From positions 3,820,412 to 3,884,411 of the forward strand of contig CP070825.1 in NCBI GenBank assembly GCA_020344415.1: 64,000 nt of DNA, written 5' to 3'. Positions 52,898 through 61,968 of this stretch are shown here, piece after piece; the first letter of the stretch is position 1; each line of letters begins with the position of its first letter. The notes beneath the pieces are model-generated. The model saw only the letters and a program-made list of their open reading frames with translations. It did no database searches and was not told where the DNA came from. This stretch comes from Candidatus Aminicenantota bacterium. Lineage in GTDB: Bacteria; Acidobacteriota; Aminicenantia; Aminicenantales; Aminicenantaceae. The translations under genes and the position numbers were made by a program.

Positions 52898-54767
52898 AAT
52901 AAACAAACCAGAGGATTTGAAAAAGCTTTCAGTGAAGAACCTCTCTAAACTAGCGAGAGAAGTCAGAACTTTAATTATTGATGTCGTCTCTAAGAATGGA
53001 GGACATCTCTCTTCAAATCTGGGGATGGTCGATCTGACTCTTGCCCTTCATTATGTCTTCGATGCTCCTCATGATAAGATAATTTGGGATGTGGGGCATC
53101 AATGCTATACCCACAAGATTGTTACAGGGAGGAAGGAAGAATTCAGGACTCTTCGTCAGTTTGATGGACTGTGCGGGTTTCCTTGTCGCGAAGAGAGTGA
53201 GTACGATGTTTATAACACTGGACATGCCTCTACAGCCCTTTCAGCAGCCCTGGGGATGGCTGTGGCCCGCGATAAAAAGAAAGACAATTTTAATGTTGTA
53301 GCAGTTGTGGGAGATGGAAGCTTGACCGGAGGAGTGGCCTGGGAAGCTTTAAACCAGATCGGCCATATTAGAGAAAGATTAATCATTGTTCTCAACTATA
53401 ACGAAATGTCCATCTCTGAAAATGTGGGTGCGATGTCTAAGTATCTCTCCTACCTTGTTTCAGGACGATATTACTTAAGGTTAAAAGACCTTGCGAAATC
53501 TATCATAAGAGCCATCCCCGCGGTGGGTGAGCCTATGATCAAAGTGGGCCGGGCAGTGGAAGAGGCTATCAAGAAAACATTCTTTCCTGGCGTAGTTTTC
53601 GAAGAGTTGGGTGTGCGCTACGTCGGACCGATTCAAGGACATAGCATCCGATCTCTAATCGACGTATTGGAAGAAGCTAAAACGTACAACGGTCCTATCC
53701 TCATCCATTGTGTTACCCAGAAGGGAAGAGGTTATCGTCCTGCTGAGAATAATCCGGAGAAGTTTCACAGCGCCAGTCCCTTCAATATCCAGACTGGAGA
53801 ATCTTTGGATAAAAATCAAAGGCCCACTTATTCTTCTATCTTTGGACAGACTGTGTTGAATATTGCTAAAAAAGATGAGAAAGTGGTGGCTATTACAGCG
53901 GCTATGCCTGATGGAACAGGCTTAAAATCTTTCTCTCACCAGTTTCCCGAGCGTTTTTTTGATGTCGGTATTGCTGAACAGCACGCTGTTGATTTTGCCA
54001 CTGGTTTAGCTCTCAATGGCTTCAAGCCTGTAGTCGCCATCTACTCTACTTTTCTCCAGAGGGCATACGACCAGCTTTACCATGACGTGTGTTTGATGGA
54101 TGTCCCGATTGTTTTTGCCCTCGATCGGGCAGGCATTGTGCCGGATGATGGTCCCACCCATCAGGGAGTTAATGACATTGTCTACCTCCGGCACCTGCCC
54201 AATATGATTGTTATGGCACCCAAGAATGAGAATGAATTACAGCATATGATAAAATCAGCCCTATCTTATCCCCACACAACTGCGGTCAGGTTTCCTAAGG
54301 GAAAAGGTCAGGGGGTGCCGCTCGATAAGTCTCTTGAAGAGATTCCCTTGAGCAAGAGTGAACTGCTTAAAGAAGGCGAGGATTTATTCCTAGCATTGGG
54401 AAGCATGGTTTATCCTGCCCTCGAGGCGGCCGAAAGGTTAGAGAAAGAAGGAATCAGCCTGGCTGTGGTGAATGCCAGGTTTGTGAAGCCTCTTGATGAG
54501 AAGATAATCCTTGATTATGCTCAACCTGGAAGGGTTGTTATTACTGCAGAAGAGGGAGTCGTAGCCGGAGGGTTTGGAACGGCTGTACGGGAGCTTTTAG
54601 ACAGAGAGAAAAGATTTGATATAAAATTCAAGAGCATAGGGCTCCCCTTAGAGATATATCCTTGGGGAAAGGTTGAGCAGATAAAGAAGAAATACTTCTT
54701 GGATGAAGAGGGGCTCTTTAACCAGATAAAAGATTTCTACAAAAAACTTACCATCAGGCCTAAATGA
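52878..54767 (+). CDS. dxs: 1-deoxy-D-xylulose-5-phosphate synthase
   Basis: 629 residues from ATG 52878 (GGAAGTGAG upstream). Thiamine diphosphate enzyme: GGHLSSNLG, VGDGSLTGGVAWEALN, catalytic Glu in VGIAEQHAVDFA, and DRAGIVPDDGPTHQG. It joins pyruvate and glyceraldehyde 3-phosphate in the first MEP step. It overlaps both neighbours (ispA, tlyA), forming the common ispA-dxs-tlyA-nadK run. Confidence 0.96.
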   Translation: MSKILDEINKPEDLKKLSVKNLSKLAREVRTLIIDVVSKNGGHLSSNLGMVDLTLALHYVFDAPHDKIIWDVGHQCYTHKIVTGRKEEFRTLRQFDGLCGFPCREESEYDVYNTGHASTALSAALGMAVARDKKKDNFNVVAVVGDGSLTGGVAWEALNQIGHIRERLIIVLNYNEMSISENVGAMSKYLSYLVSGRYYLRLKDLAKSIIRAIPAVGEPMIKVGRAVEEAIKKTFFPGVVFEELGVRYVGPIQGHSIRSLIDVLEEAKTYNGPILIHCVTQKGRGYRPAENNPEKFHSASPFNIQTGESLDKNQRPTYSSIFGQTVLNIAKKDEKVVAITAAMPDGTGLKSFSHQFPERFFDVGIAEQHAVDFATGLALNGFKPVVAIYSTFLQRAYDQLYHDVCLMDVPIVFALDRAGIVPDDGPTHQGVNDIVYLRHLPNMIVMAPKNENELQHMIKSALSYPHTTAVRFPKGKGQGVPLDKSLEEIPLSKSELLKEGEDLFLALGSMVYPALEAAERLEKEGISLAVVNARFVKPLDEKIILDYAQPGRVVITAEEGVVAGGFGTAVRELLDREKRFDIKFKSIGLPLEIYPWGKVEQIKKKYFLDEEGLFNQIKDFYKKLTIRPK

Positions 54768-55552
54768 AAGAAAGAGCGGATAAGGTCGTATTCAGCAAGG
54801 GTTTGGCTGAGAGTCGTCAGAGAGCTCAGGCTCTTATCATGGCAGGTTTAGTTTATTCTGAAGGGAAAAGGATTGACAAACCTGGTCAAAAGATAGCTAT
54901 AGATAAAGAAATCTCTCTAAAAGAGAGGATGTCTTATGTCAGCCGCGGGGGGCTGAAACTTGAAGAAGCAATCGAAGCTTTTGAGATCAGTATTCCGGAT
55001 AAGATAGCGGCTGATTTGGGCGCCTCCACAGGCGGTTTCACTGACTGTCTTCTCCAGAAAGGAGCCAAGAGAGTCTATGCTGTGGATGTGGATACCCGCC
55101 AGATAGATTACGGATTGAGGAATGATCCTCGAGTAGTACTCGTAGAGAAAAATGCCCGTTATTTGAAGAAAGATGACTTTGAAGACGAGCTAGACATTAT
55201 CACGACCGACTTGGCCTTTATTTCTGTGCTCAAGGTCCTGCCTGCGATTAAGGAATTACTGGGAAAAGGGAGGCTCCTTTCCCTGCTCAAGCCTCAGTTT
55301 GAAGTGGGTAAAGGCCAGGTAGGAAAGAAGGGAATAGTCAAGGATCCCTCGATGCATGAAGATGTTTTAAACCATATCATCGCAAAAGCCCATGAAAAGG
55401 GTTTCAAGCTGAGAGGATTGATCCAAACTTCGGTCCGCGGCCAGAAAGGGATCCGTGAGTTTTTTGTTTGGTGGTCTTTGGCAGAGGGTTTATTGAATGC
55501 TGCTCAAGTGCAAAGTTTAATCAAGGAGGCTGTCTGGAATGAGAAAAATTGA
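54764..55552 (+). CDS. tlyA: TlyA family rRNA 2'-O-methyltransferase
   Basis: 262 residues. N-terminal S4 RNA-binding domain (SRQRAQALIMAGLVYSEGK), then an FtsJ-like methyltransferase with the SAM loop DLGASTGGFTDCLL, TTDLAFISV and LLKPQFEVG. It methylates ribosomal RNA, and older annotations call it haemolysin A. It overlaps dxs by four bases and nadK by 14. Confidence 0.92.
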   Translation: MKERADKVVFSKGLAESRQRAQALIMAGLVYSEGKRIDKPGQKIAIDKEISLKERMSYVSRGGLKLEEAIEAFEISIPDKIAADLGASTGGFTDCLLQKGAKRVYAVDVDTRQIDYGLRNDPRVVLVEKNARYLKKDDFEDELDIITTDLAFISVLKVLPAIKELLGKGRLLSLLKPQFEVGKGQVGKKGIVKDPSMHEDVLNHIIAKAHEKGFKLRGLIQTSVRGQKGIREFFVWWSLAEGLLNAAQVQSLIKEAVWNEKN

Positions 55553-56381
55553 ACGAGTAGGATTTGTGATTAAACCTCATGCCCCTGATATTGGAAAGAT
55601 AATGAGCGAACTCATCAACTATTTTACAAAGAGAAACATAGAATATCTTTTGGAAGATGTGGCAGCTCAAAAGCTAAAAGAAAAGACAGGTATATCAAGG
55701 GATAAACTTCCGGAAAAGGTCGATTTAGTCATTGTTCTTGGAGGAGATGGAACCCTTCTCAGCATCGCTCATTTGGCAGCCCAGAGAGACGTGCCGGTGC
55801 TAGGTGTAAATTTAGGGAGTCTCGGATTCTTAACAGAAGTTCCCCTTGATGAGATGTACTTAACTCTGGATTCGTTTTTAGGAGGAGAAGAGACGATCGT
55901 CAGCCCCAGGCGAATGCTTGAGGCATCATTCAAAGGGAAGATCTATTATTGCTTGAATGATGTCGTTATAAATAAAGGCGCGCTAGCCCGGATGATTCAA
56001 TGTGCGATCTGGATCGATGATAAAGAGATTGCGACTCTAAGAGCAGACGGGCTCATTATTTCCACGCCTACTGGCTCAACGGCGTATTCTCTTGCAGCCG
56101 GAGGCCCTATCATCCAACCCTATATTCCAGCGATCATCATTGCTCCTATCTGTCCTCATACTCTTTCTTTCCGTCCCATGGTCATTTCTTCAGCCTCTCG
56201 CATAAAGATTCAACTTCTCACAGGAGAAGAAGTCTACCTCACTCTTGATGGACAACGAGGCGATTCTCTGGCAGAAAATGATGCGGTGGACTTAAAGCGC
56301 AGCAAGCTGAAGCTTCACTTGATATCTTCCCCTAAGAGAAACTATTTCGATTTAGTCCAGGAGAAACTCGGCTGGGGTTAA
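55539..56381 (+). CDS. nadK: NAD kinase
   Basis: 280 residues. GGDGTLL is the diagnostic nucleotide motif, followed by VNLGSLGFLTEV, CLNDVVINKG (Asp where most have Glu), and ADGLIISTPTGSTAYSLAAGGP. It makes NADP from NAD. It is the last gene of the rny-to-nadK run; a repeat element starts four bases later. Confidence 0.95.
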   Translation: MRKIERVGFVIKPHAPDIGKIMSELINYFTKRNIEYLLEDVAAQKLKEKTGISRDKLPEKVDLVIVLGGDGTLLSIAHLAAQRDVPVLGVNLGSLGFLTEVPLDEMYLTLDSFLGGEETIVSPRRMLEASFKGKIYYCLNDVVINKGALARMIQCAIWIDDKEIATLRADGLIISTPTGSTAYSLAAGGPIIQPYIPAIIIAPICPHTLSFRPMVISSASRIKIQLLTGEEVYLTLDGQRGDSLAENDAVDLKRSKLKLHLISSPKRNYFDLVQEKLGWG

Positions 56382-56384
56382 TAT

Positions 56385-56698
56385 GGGTATTTGGGAATGG
56401 CCTCGCTCCCTTTAAGATTTTTAACGCCATTCTATTTTCTTTTGTTCTAAGCAGACATACGAAGGGCAGTGGGTGAAAAAAACCGTTTGAAGGCTGAGCG
56501 GGCAAGGTTGCTCGAAGAGGAGAGCGAAGCCTGAAACCGAGCAGCTTTTGGCTCGCTGGGGCAAAAGTTGCGTGTTTTCTGAGCCCACTGGTCTGAGCTT
56601 CTCAGACATACTCGCCACCCGACCCTGTCGGGTTCCCTCGAAGAGCAAATTCCAAAGGCTAAATCTTCAAAGGTCGCTTTACCCATTCCCAAATACCC
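56385..56698. repeat. Structured repeat, copy 2: same core as 40330-40586 but different arms
   Basis: Arms 56385-56400 and 56683-56698 (GGGTATTTGGGAATGG) pair perfectly over 16 bases. Read on the minus strand, the blocks next to the arms are AAAGCGACCTTTGAAGATTT (from 56680) and the GGCGTTAAAAATCT-type block (to about 56402), matching copy 1. The interior also has the 38-base module shared with 17233-17270 (56466-56503) and the word TTCGAGGGAACCCGA (56628-56642, minus). No coding capacity. Confidence 0.8.
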
Positions 56699-56761
56699 GT
56701 GATGGGAGCTACTTTATTTTCATCATGGAATAAGGGAAACCTGGGTGGGAGCAAGCATGAT

Positions 56762-56790
56762 TTGACATTTTGAGACCCTCACATTATCAT
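56762..56790 (+). promoter_or_regulatory. Sigma70-type promoter of glgA, start-proximal
   Basis: TTGACA (56762-56767), 17-base spacer, TATCAT (56785-56790). The predicted start near 56797 is about five bases before the ATG at 56802, with no ribosome-binding site in between. Confidence 0.65.
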
Positions 56791-56801
56791 AATTTTCTGC
56801 T

Positions 56802-58271
56802 ATGAACCAGAAACTCCATGTCGTTTTTGTGTCTCCTGAAGTCTCTCCGTTTGCCAAGTCAGGCGAGATGGCCGATGTTGCTTCCTCATTGCCTAAATAC
56901 CTTTCCTGTTTAGGGATGGATGTTTCCGTTGTAATGCCCAAATACAGAAGATCTGAGATTGAGTCCTTACCCAAGGAACTGGTTCTTCGAGAGCTCCTGG
57001 TGCCTGTTGGAGAGAAAAAAATAAAGGCCCAAATCTATAAAAGCGAACTGGGAAAGTATGACATATATTTTGTGGATAATCCTCAATACTTCTGGAGAGA
57101 AAACATTTACGGTACCGGAAAAGGAGAATATTTAGATAACGATGAACGCTTCATTTTTTTCAATAGGGCTGTCTTGGAATTTCTTTTAAAAGCCAAAATG
57201 CCTGTAGATGTTCTTCACTGTAACAGTTGGCCTACTGCTCTCATTCCCGTTTTCTTGAAGACACATTATTCAAAGAGAAATCAGTTCAAAAAGACCGCTA
57301 CGGTTTTTACCCTCCATAATATTACCTATCAGGGAGAGTTTCCCCCTGAAACATTGACTTTAACAGGCTTGAACTGGAATTATTTCAATCCCAGCCAATT
57401 ATCCCTCAATGGCCGCTTCAACTTTCTTAAGGCGGGAGTGATTTTCTCAGATGTTCTCAACACTGTCAGCTCTAATTATAAAAAGGAGATTGAGGCGAAG
57501 AAACACGGGTTCGATCTAGGAGAGATATTAGACCATCGAAAAGATGTTTTTTTCAGTATCAGAAATGGTGTTGATTACGAAATATGGAATCCAGAAACAG
57601 ATCCTTTTATTGTTGCCAATTACAATTCCACAAATCTTAAGGCGAAGAAAAAATGTAAGATCGACCTCATCAAAGAATTTGGACTTTCGATTCCAACCAA
57701 AACCCCGTTATTAGGGACTGTCTCTTACATGACTGCCCATAAGGGTTTCGATATATTATTCGAAGCGATGGATGAACTGATGGAAATGGATGTGGGCCTT
57801 GTTGTGCTTGGCCAAGGAGACGAGAACTATGAGAATAAGTTTTTAGATTTCCAAAAGAAATATCCTCGAAAAATAGCGGTGAAAATTGAGATGAGCCCAG
57901 CTTTAACCCACAAAATTGCGGCTGGGGTAGATATTATTCTTATCCCCTCTTTGTATGAACCCTGTGGATTGAACCAGTTGTATAGCTTTCACTATGGAAC
58001 CGTACCTATTGTCAGGGCGACGGGAGGCCTTGGAGAGACTGTGAAGCCTTTTAGTCTTAAGACCTTGAGGGGAAATGGTTTTCTCTTCAGAGAGTTTTCA
58101 CCGCAAGCACTACTAAAGGCAGTTAAGAAGGCTCTGCGCTGTTATAAAGAGCCCGCCCTCTGGAAGAAAATCATGGAAGCAGGCTTTCGAGAAGATTATT
58201 CTTGGAAAAATGCTGCTAAGAGATATAGAAAGCTCTATCAAAGAGCCTTGGAAATAAAGAAAGGAACCTAA
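56802..58271 (+). CDS. glgA: Glycogen synthase (ADP-glucose type)
   Basis: 489 residues, GT5 family. N-terminal VSPEVSPFAKSGEMADVASSLP is the substrate loop (the second Gly of KxGG is Glu here), then VFTLHNITYQG and the C-terminal IPSLYEPCGLNQLYSFHYGTVPIVRATGGLGETV. It extends alpha-1,4-glucan from a nucleotide sugar. It leads a glgA-trxA-trxB run; the link to thioredoxin is probably only co-transcription. Confidence 0.92.
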   Translation: MNQKLHVVFVSPEVSPFAKSGEMADVASSLPKYLSCLGMDVSVVMPKYRRSEIESLPKELVLRELLVPVGEKKIKAQIYKSELGKYDIYFVDNPQYFWRENIYGTGKGEYLDNDERFIFFNRAVLEFLLKAKMPVDVLHCNSWPTALIPVFLKTHYSKRNQFKKTATVFTLHNITYQGEFPPETLTLTGLNWNYFNPSQLSLNGRFNFLKAGVIFSDVLNTVSSNYKKEIEAKKHGFDLGEILDHRKDVFFSIRNGVDYEIWNPETDPFIVANYNSTNLKAKKKCKIDLIKEFGLSIPTKTPLLGTVSYMTAHKGFDILFEAMDELMEMDVGLVVLGQGDENYENKFLDFQKKYPRKIAVKIEMSPALTHKIAAGVDIILIPSLYEPCGLNQLYSFHYGTVPIVRATGGLGETVKPFSLKTLRGNGFLFREFSPQALLKAVKKALRCYKEPALWKKIMEAGFREDYSWKNAAKRYRKLYQRALEIKKGT

Positions 58272-58272
58272 A

Positions 58273-58599
58273 TTGGCTGAAGATATTTTTAGCGTTACCG
58301 ATGAGAATTTCGAGGAGGAAGTTCTGAAAAGCGACCTCCCCGTATTGGTTGATTTTTGGGCTGTCTGGTGTGCACCTTGCCGGGCGATTGAACCCACTGT
58401 GGAACACCTGTCTCAGAACTACAAGGACAAATTAAGAGTCGTCAAACTTAACGTTGATGAACAAATGAAGACACCCTCTACGTATGGTGTGAGGGGCATT
58501 CCTACTCTGCTCCTCTTTAAGGAGGGAGAGTTGAAAGAGACCATAGTAGGTACTCTTCCTCAAGATACGATTCTTGAGATACTATCTAAACACCTATGA
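58273..58599 (+). CDS. trxA: Thioredoxin
   Basis: 108 residues from TTG 58273 (AAGGA upstream; one base after the glgA stop). Active site WCAPC at residues 32-36 (C33, C36; Ala replaces the common Gly), cis-proline in RGIPTLLLF. It is a cytoplasmic disulfide reductase, recycled by the next gene (four-base overlap). Confidence 0.94.
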   Translation: MAEDIFSVTDENFEEEVLKSDLPVLVDFWAVWCAPCRAIEPTVEHLSQNYKDKLRVVKLNVDEQMKTPSTYGVRGIPTLLLFKEGELKETIVGTLPQDTILEILSKHL

Positions 58600-59525
58600 C
58601 TGAAGCAAATGATGTCATCATTGTAGGTGCTGGTCCTGCAGGAATGGCTGCGGCTATTTACACGGGCAGAGCTAGGCTGAAAACCATCATTCTTGAAAAG
58701 GGCATGCCAGGAGGCCAGATCCTTCTCACCGATTTTGTCGAGAATTACCCTGGCTTTCCCGAAGGAGTCGTCCCTTTTGAGTTGATGGACAATTTCAGAA
58801 AACACGCTGAAAAATTTGGGGCGAAAATAGAAACAGATGAAGTAAAAAAGATTCGCAAAGAGAAAACGCTATGGTATGTTCTTGGCAATAAAGGAGAATA
58901 TCCTGGCCGCACGGTTATTGTTGCTTCGGGATCCTCTTACCGAAAGCTAGGGCTTCCAGGAGAAGCAAGGTTAATAGGAAGAGGAGTTTCCTACTGTGGT
59001 ACCTGTGATGGGGCATTCTTCAAGGATATGGAAGTTGTAGTTGTTGGAGGAGGAGATCATGCGCTTACAGAGGCGCTCTTTCTTACTAAATTCTGCAGTT
59101 CAGTTAAAATCATCCACCGTAGGGATAAGTTTCGAGGAGAGAAAATAATCCAAGAGAGGATTTTTGCCAACGAGAAAATTGAAGTTCTATGGGATTCTGT
59201 CATCGAAGAAATAAAGGGTGAGGACAAATTAGAATCCATATCCATTAGGAACGTTAAAGATGAGACGACTCAGGAACTCAAGATTAATGGGCTTTTTGTT
59301 TCCGTCGGCATGGACCCCAACAGCAGCTTCGTGAAGGGGCTTTTAGATCTGGATGAAGATGGGCAGATCAGAGTTGATCTATCAATGGCTACTTCTCTGC
59401 CTGGAATCTTTGCTGCGGGTGATGTGACCAATGCCTGCCCCGAACAAATGGCAACAGCAGTAGGAACAGGTGTAGCTGCTGCCCTAGCTGTGGATAGTTA
59501 TCTCAGTAGACAAGAAACTCCATAA
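58596..59525 (+). CDS. trxB: Thioredoxin reductase
   Basis: 309 residues. FAD motif IVGAGPAGMAAAIYTGRA, redox pair in YCGTCDGAFF (C134, C137; Thr-Cys in place of the usual Ala-Thr-Cys spacing CATC), NADPH motif VVGGGDHALTEALFL, and C-terminal FAADGDV-type GIFAAGDVTN. It reduces thioredoxin encoded directly upstream. The 134 bases after it are AT-rich, with a weak TACTTTTT/AAAAAGTA hairpin (59616-59643) before the converging lpxD. Confidence 0.94.
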   Translation: MTEANDVIIVGAGPAGMAAAIYTGRARLKTIILEKGMPGGQILLTDFVENYPGFPEGVVPFELMDNFRKHAEKFGAKIETDEVKKIRKEKTLWYVLGNKGEYPGRTVIVASGSSYRKLGLPGEARLIGRGVSYCGTCDGAFFKDMEVVVVGGGDHALTEALFLTKFCSSVKIIHRRDKFRGEKIIQERIFANEKIEVLWDSVIEEIKGEDKLESISIRNVKDETTQELKINGLFVSVGMDPNSSFVKGLLDLDEDGQIRVDLSMATSLPGIFAAGDVTNACPEQMATAVGTGVAAALAVDSYLSRQETP

Positions 59526-59659
59526 GAATAAAGGTGTCTTTTGTCTATTTTTTTTCCTATAAAGGGGTCACATCTTGTTTTTTGGCATTTTCCCCCTTAT
59601 GACATCTATAATAAGTACTTTTTTTTATAAAGATTAAAAAGTAATTTCCTACTCCAAGG

Positions 59660-60733
59660 CTACTTTTTCTTCTCTAAATCTTCGACTCTTTTCTTCAGCT
59701 TTTTTATATCCTTCACGAGATCATAGAGTTGAGGAAGTAAAGCTCTGGATTTCCGCCAGATTCTGATGTCCAGATGAGGGCTGCCTGCTACCATAGAATC
59801 TGCTGGGATATCCTTTGTCACTCCTGATTGAGCTGCAGCGATAACGTTATCTTCGATCCTCACATGATCAGAGACACCAACCTGACCGCCCAAGATAACA
59901 TTCTTCCCTATCTTTGAGCTACCCGCGATTCCTACCTGTGCTGCCAGGATGCTGTTCGGTCCAATCTCCACATTATGGGCGACCTGAACAAGGTTATCTA
60001 TCTTTGCGCCTTTCCTGATTATCGTCTCTCCCAAAGTTGCCCGATCTATAGTCGTATTTGCTCCCACTTCCACCTCATCCTCAATGATAACCGTTCCCAC
60101 CTGAGGAATTTTGATATAAGATCGATCCTTACCTTGAATGAATCCAAAACCGTCAGAGCCGATAACAACACCGTTATGGATAATAGCGCGGTTTCCGATC
60201 TGTATCCCTTCCCTGATGGAGACATGAGAGTGGATCATGGTCTCTTTTCCGATCTTGACCCTGGGATAGATGGCAGTGAAGGGAAAAATGGCCGTTTTCT
60301 CTCCAATTTCCACATCATCTCCGATATAAACAAAAGCACTGATGGCGGCATCTTTTCCTATCTTTGCCGAAGGAGAAACCAAGGCTGTGGGATGAATTCC
60401 AGATTGGGGGTGATAAGGCTTGTAGAATAGATCGACAGCCTTAATAAAAGAAAGATGAGGATTTTCTGATTTCAGAACAGGGATTCTTTCGTATCGTTCT
60501 TCACTAGGGATGATTGCTGCTGAGGCCTTGCTTTTTTCCAGAAGGCTTTGGTATTTAGGGTGAGCGAGAAAGACCAGGTCTCCTTCCTTTGCCCTCTCGA
60601 GGCTCGAGACGCCCCTGATTTCTATCTGTCCATTCCCTTCAAAAGCGCAGTCCAGGTGGCGAGCAAGCTCTCCTACAGTAATAGCAAAGGAAGGAGAGAG
60701 GTTTTTATTCGGCCTTTTCATGGATTCGCTCAT
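59660..60733 (-). CDS. lpxD: UDP-3-O-acylglucosamine N-acyltransferase
   Basis: 357 residues. N-terminal uridine-binding domain (about 15-110), then left-handed hexapeptide repeats (HPTALVSPSAKIGKDAAI ... NRAIIHNGVVIGSDGFGF) with the catalytic His in QVAHNVEIG, and a C-terminal helix. It adds the second acyl chain in lipid A synthesis, which is direct evidence for an LPS-type outer membrane. The start overlaps the YihY gene by 29 bases. ATG 60733 and 60721 are both possible. Confidence 0.94.
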   Translation of the reverse strand: MSESMKRPNKNLSPSFAITVGELARHLDCAFEGNGQIEIRGVSSLERAKEGDLVFLAHPKYQSLLEKSKASAAIIPSEERYERIPVLKSENPHLSFIKAVDLFYKPYHPQSGIHPTALVSPSAKIGKDAAISAFVYIGDDVEIGEKTAIFPFTAIYPRVKIGKETMIHSHVSIREGIQIGNRAIIHNGVVIGSDGFGFIQGKDRSYIKIPQVGTVIIEDEVEVGANTTIDRATLGETIIRKGAKIDNLVQVAHNVEIGPNSILAAQVGIAGSSKIGKNVILGGQVGVSDHVRIEDNVIAAAQSGVTKDIPADSMVAGSPHLDIRIWRKSRALLPQLYDLVKDIKKLKKRVEDLEKKK

Positions 60734-61574
60734 TTAACACAGAGGTTAACTCTGCTCCCCAGAAGAGAATGACCAGGGAAAAAGTTAACCACAGAAGGAA
60801 GAAAATAATGGAAGTTAACGTGCCCTCCACGAGTCTGGAAAGGACAATCCCAATGGCTGAGAAATGAGCTACGTAAAAGGCAAAGATCCTTTTGAAAACT
60901 TCCCAGAGAAGAGTACTGATTGCAGCAGCAATAACAGCGGCTCGAGTATGGACTTTTACCTCGGGGATAAGCTTATACAGCGAAAAGAAAACAAGAAAAG
61001 TCAGCGTGAAAGGAATGAGGTATTGAATAAAGAAATTATCAATCAGGGAGACAAATTTCGGGTTGATATGGTTGGCGACAAAGGGGCTTTCTTCTATCGT
61101 TCGGTGGAGGGCTGACCAGGTGGCTGTTATGAAGAGAGAGATCAGCATGAAGATTCCTATGGTGAACATGATAAGGTATTCCAAGAGACGGTTGTAAAAG
61201 AAGGATTTTTGGTAGTTTGCTTTGAAGATGAAATTTATGGAGTAGATCAGGTTTGAGAACAGGAAGCTTCCTGCGATAAAAGACCCGGCTAATCCAAACC
61301 ATCCTAGATTGGTGATATTCTTGGAAAGGACCTCGACCCTTTTGATGAAATATGGATCGAGCTGGGCGAAGAATTCTTCAGAAAAGATGTTGAGGCTCTG
61401 GGAGGCAATTTCAGGATTACCCAGAATCTTGCTTGTTGCGAAAGCAAAGAGAGCAACGAGGGGTACAGAACAAAGGACAGCAAAATAGGAGATGGTAATA
61501 GCGAAGTTTCCGCATCTGTCCTCGTTGAACCTTTTTATGGTGGTTTTAACGATTTCAAAAGCAGGAAAATTCAT
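60705..61574 (-). CDS. YihY/BrkB family inner-membrane protein
   Basis: 289 residues with about six membrane segments. Typical features: RFNEDRCGNFAITISYFAVLCSVPLVALF at the N terminus and the late VEGTLTSIIFFLLWLTFSLVILFWGAELTSVL. The family was once called RNase BN by mistake; its function is not settled. It lies between atpE and lpxD on the same strand. Confidence 0.85.
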   Translation of the reverse strand: MNFPAFEIVKTTIKRFNEDRCGNFAITISYFAVLCSVPLVALFAFATSKILGNPEIASQSLNIFSEEFFAQLDPYFIKRVEVLSKNITNLGWFGLAGSFIAGSFLFSNLIYSINFIFKANYQKSFFYNRLLEYLIMFTIGIFMLISLFITATWSALHRTIEESPFVANHINPKFVSLIDNFFIQYLIPFTLTFLVFFSLYKLIPEVKVHTRAAVIAAAISTLLWEVFKRIFAFYVAHFSAIGIVLSRLVEGTLTSIIFFLLWLTFSLVILFWGAELTSVLNERIHEKAE

Positions 61575-61608
61575 GGATTTTTAATTATTGAGAAGATTTT
61601 TATCCTTA

Positions 61609-61950
61609 TTAATAATTCCCCCATTGTATGCCCATAATAAAAATTGCAATAAAGAGAGCATAAATGACGAGTGTTTCGATAAGAACCAATGTCAAGAAGA
61701 GAGGGATACGAATTTGAGCTCCAGATGCAGGATTTCTGGAGATGCTTTCACAAGCACTGCTTATTGCCTTTGCCTGGCAAAAAGCTCCAGCAGCAGAAGC
61801 TAGAGTGATAACGGCTCCTCCGATAATGATCGACCACATGTAAAGCTTTGCTTTGTTAGCAGTTAAAGTCTCTTCTTGTGCGAGAAGAGGAGTGCTAACC
61901 AGTGCGAGAAAAAAGAGCGAAACTCCAATAACCTTGAGGTTCTTTCTCAT
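61609..61950 (-). CDS. atpE: F0 ATP synthase c subunit with signal peptide, Na+-type site
   Basis: 113 residues: a cleavable-looking signal (1-24, ends STPLLAQ) and a two-helix c subunit. Helix 1 has Gln (Q59, AFCQAKAI), the polar loop is RNP (72-74), helix 2 has the carboxylate Glu followed by Thr (E92, T93, LIETLVIY). Gln, Glu and Ser/Thr at these places form the known sodium-binding set. Glycines of helix 1 are partly Ala/Ser. AGGAGG precedes the ATG. It forms the rotor ring. Confidence 0.9.
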   Translation of the reverse strand: MRKNLKVIGVSLFFLALVSTPLLAQEETLTANKAKLYMWSIIIGGAVITLASAAGAFCQAKAISSACESISRNPASGAQIRIPLFLTLVLIETLVIYALFIAIFIMGIQWGNY

Positions 61951-61968
61951 TTCGTCCTCCTTTTTTAG

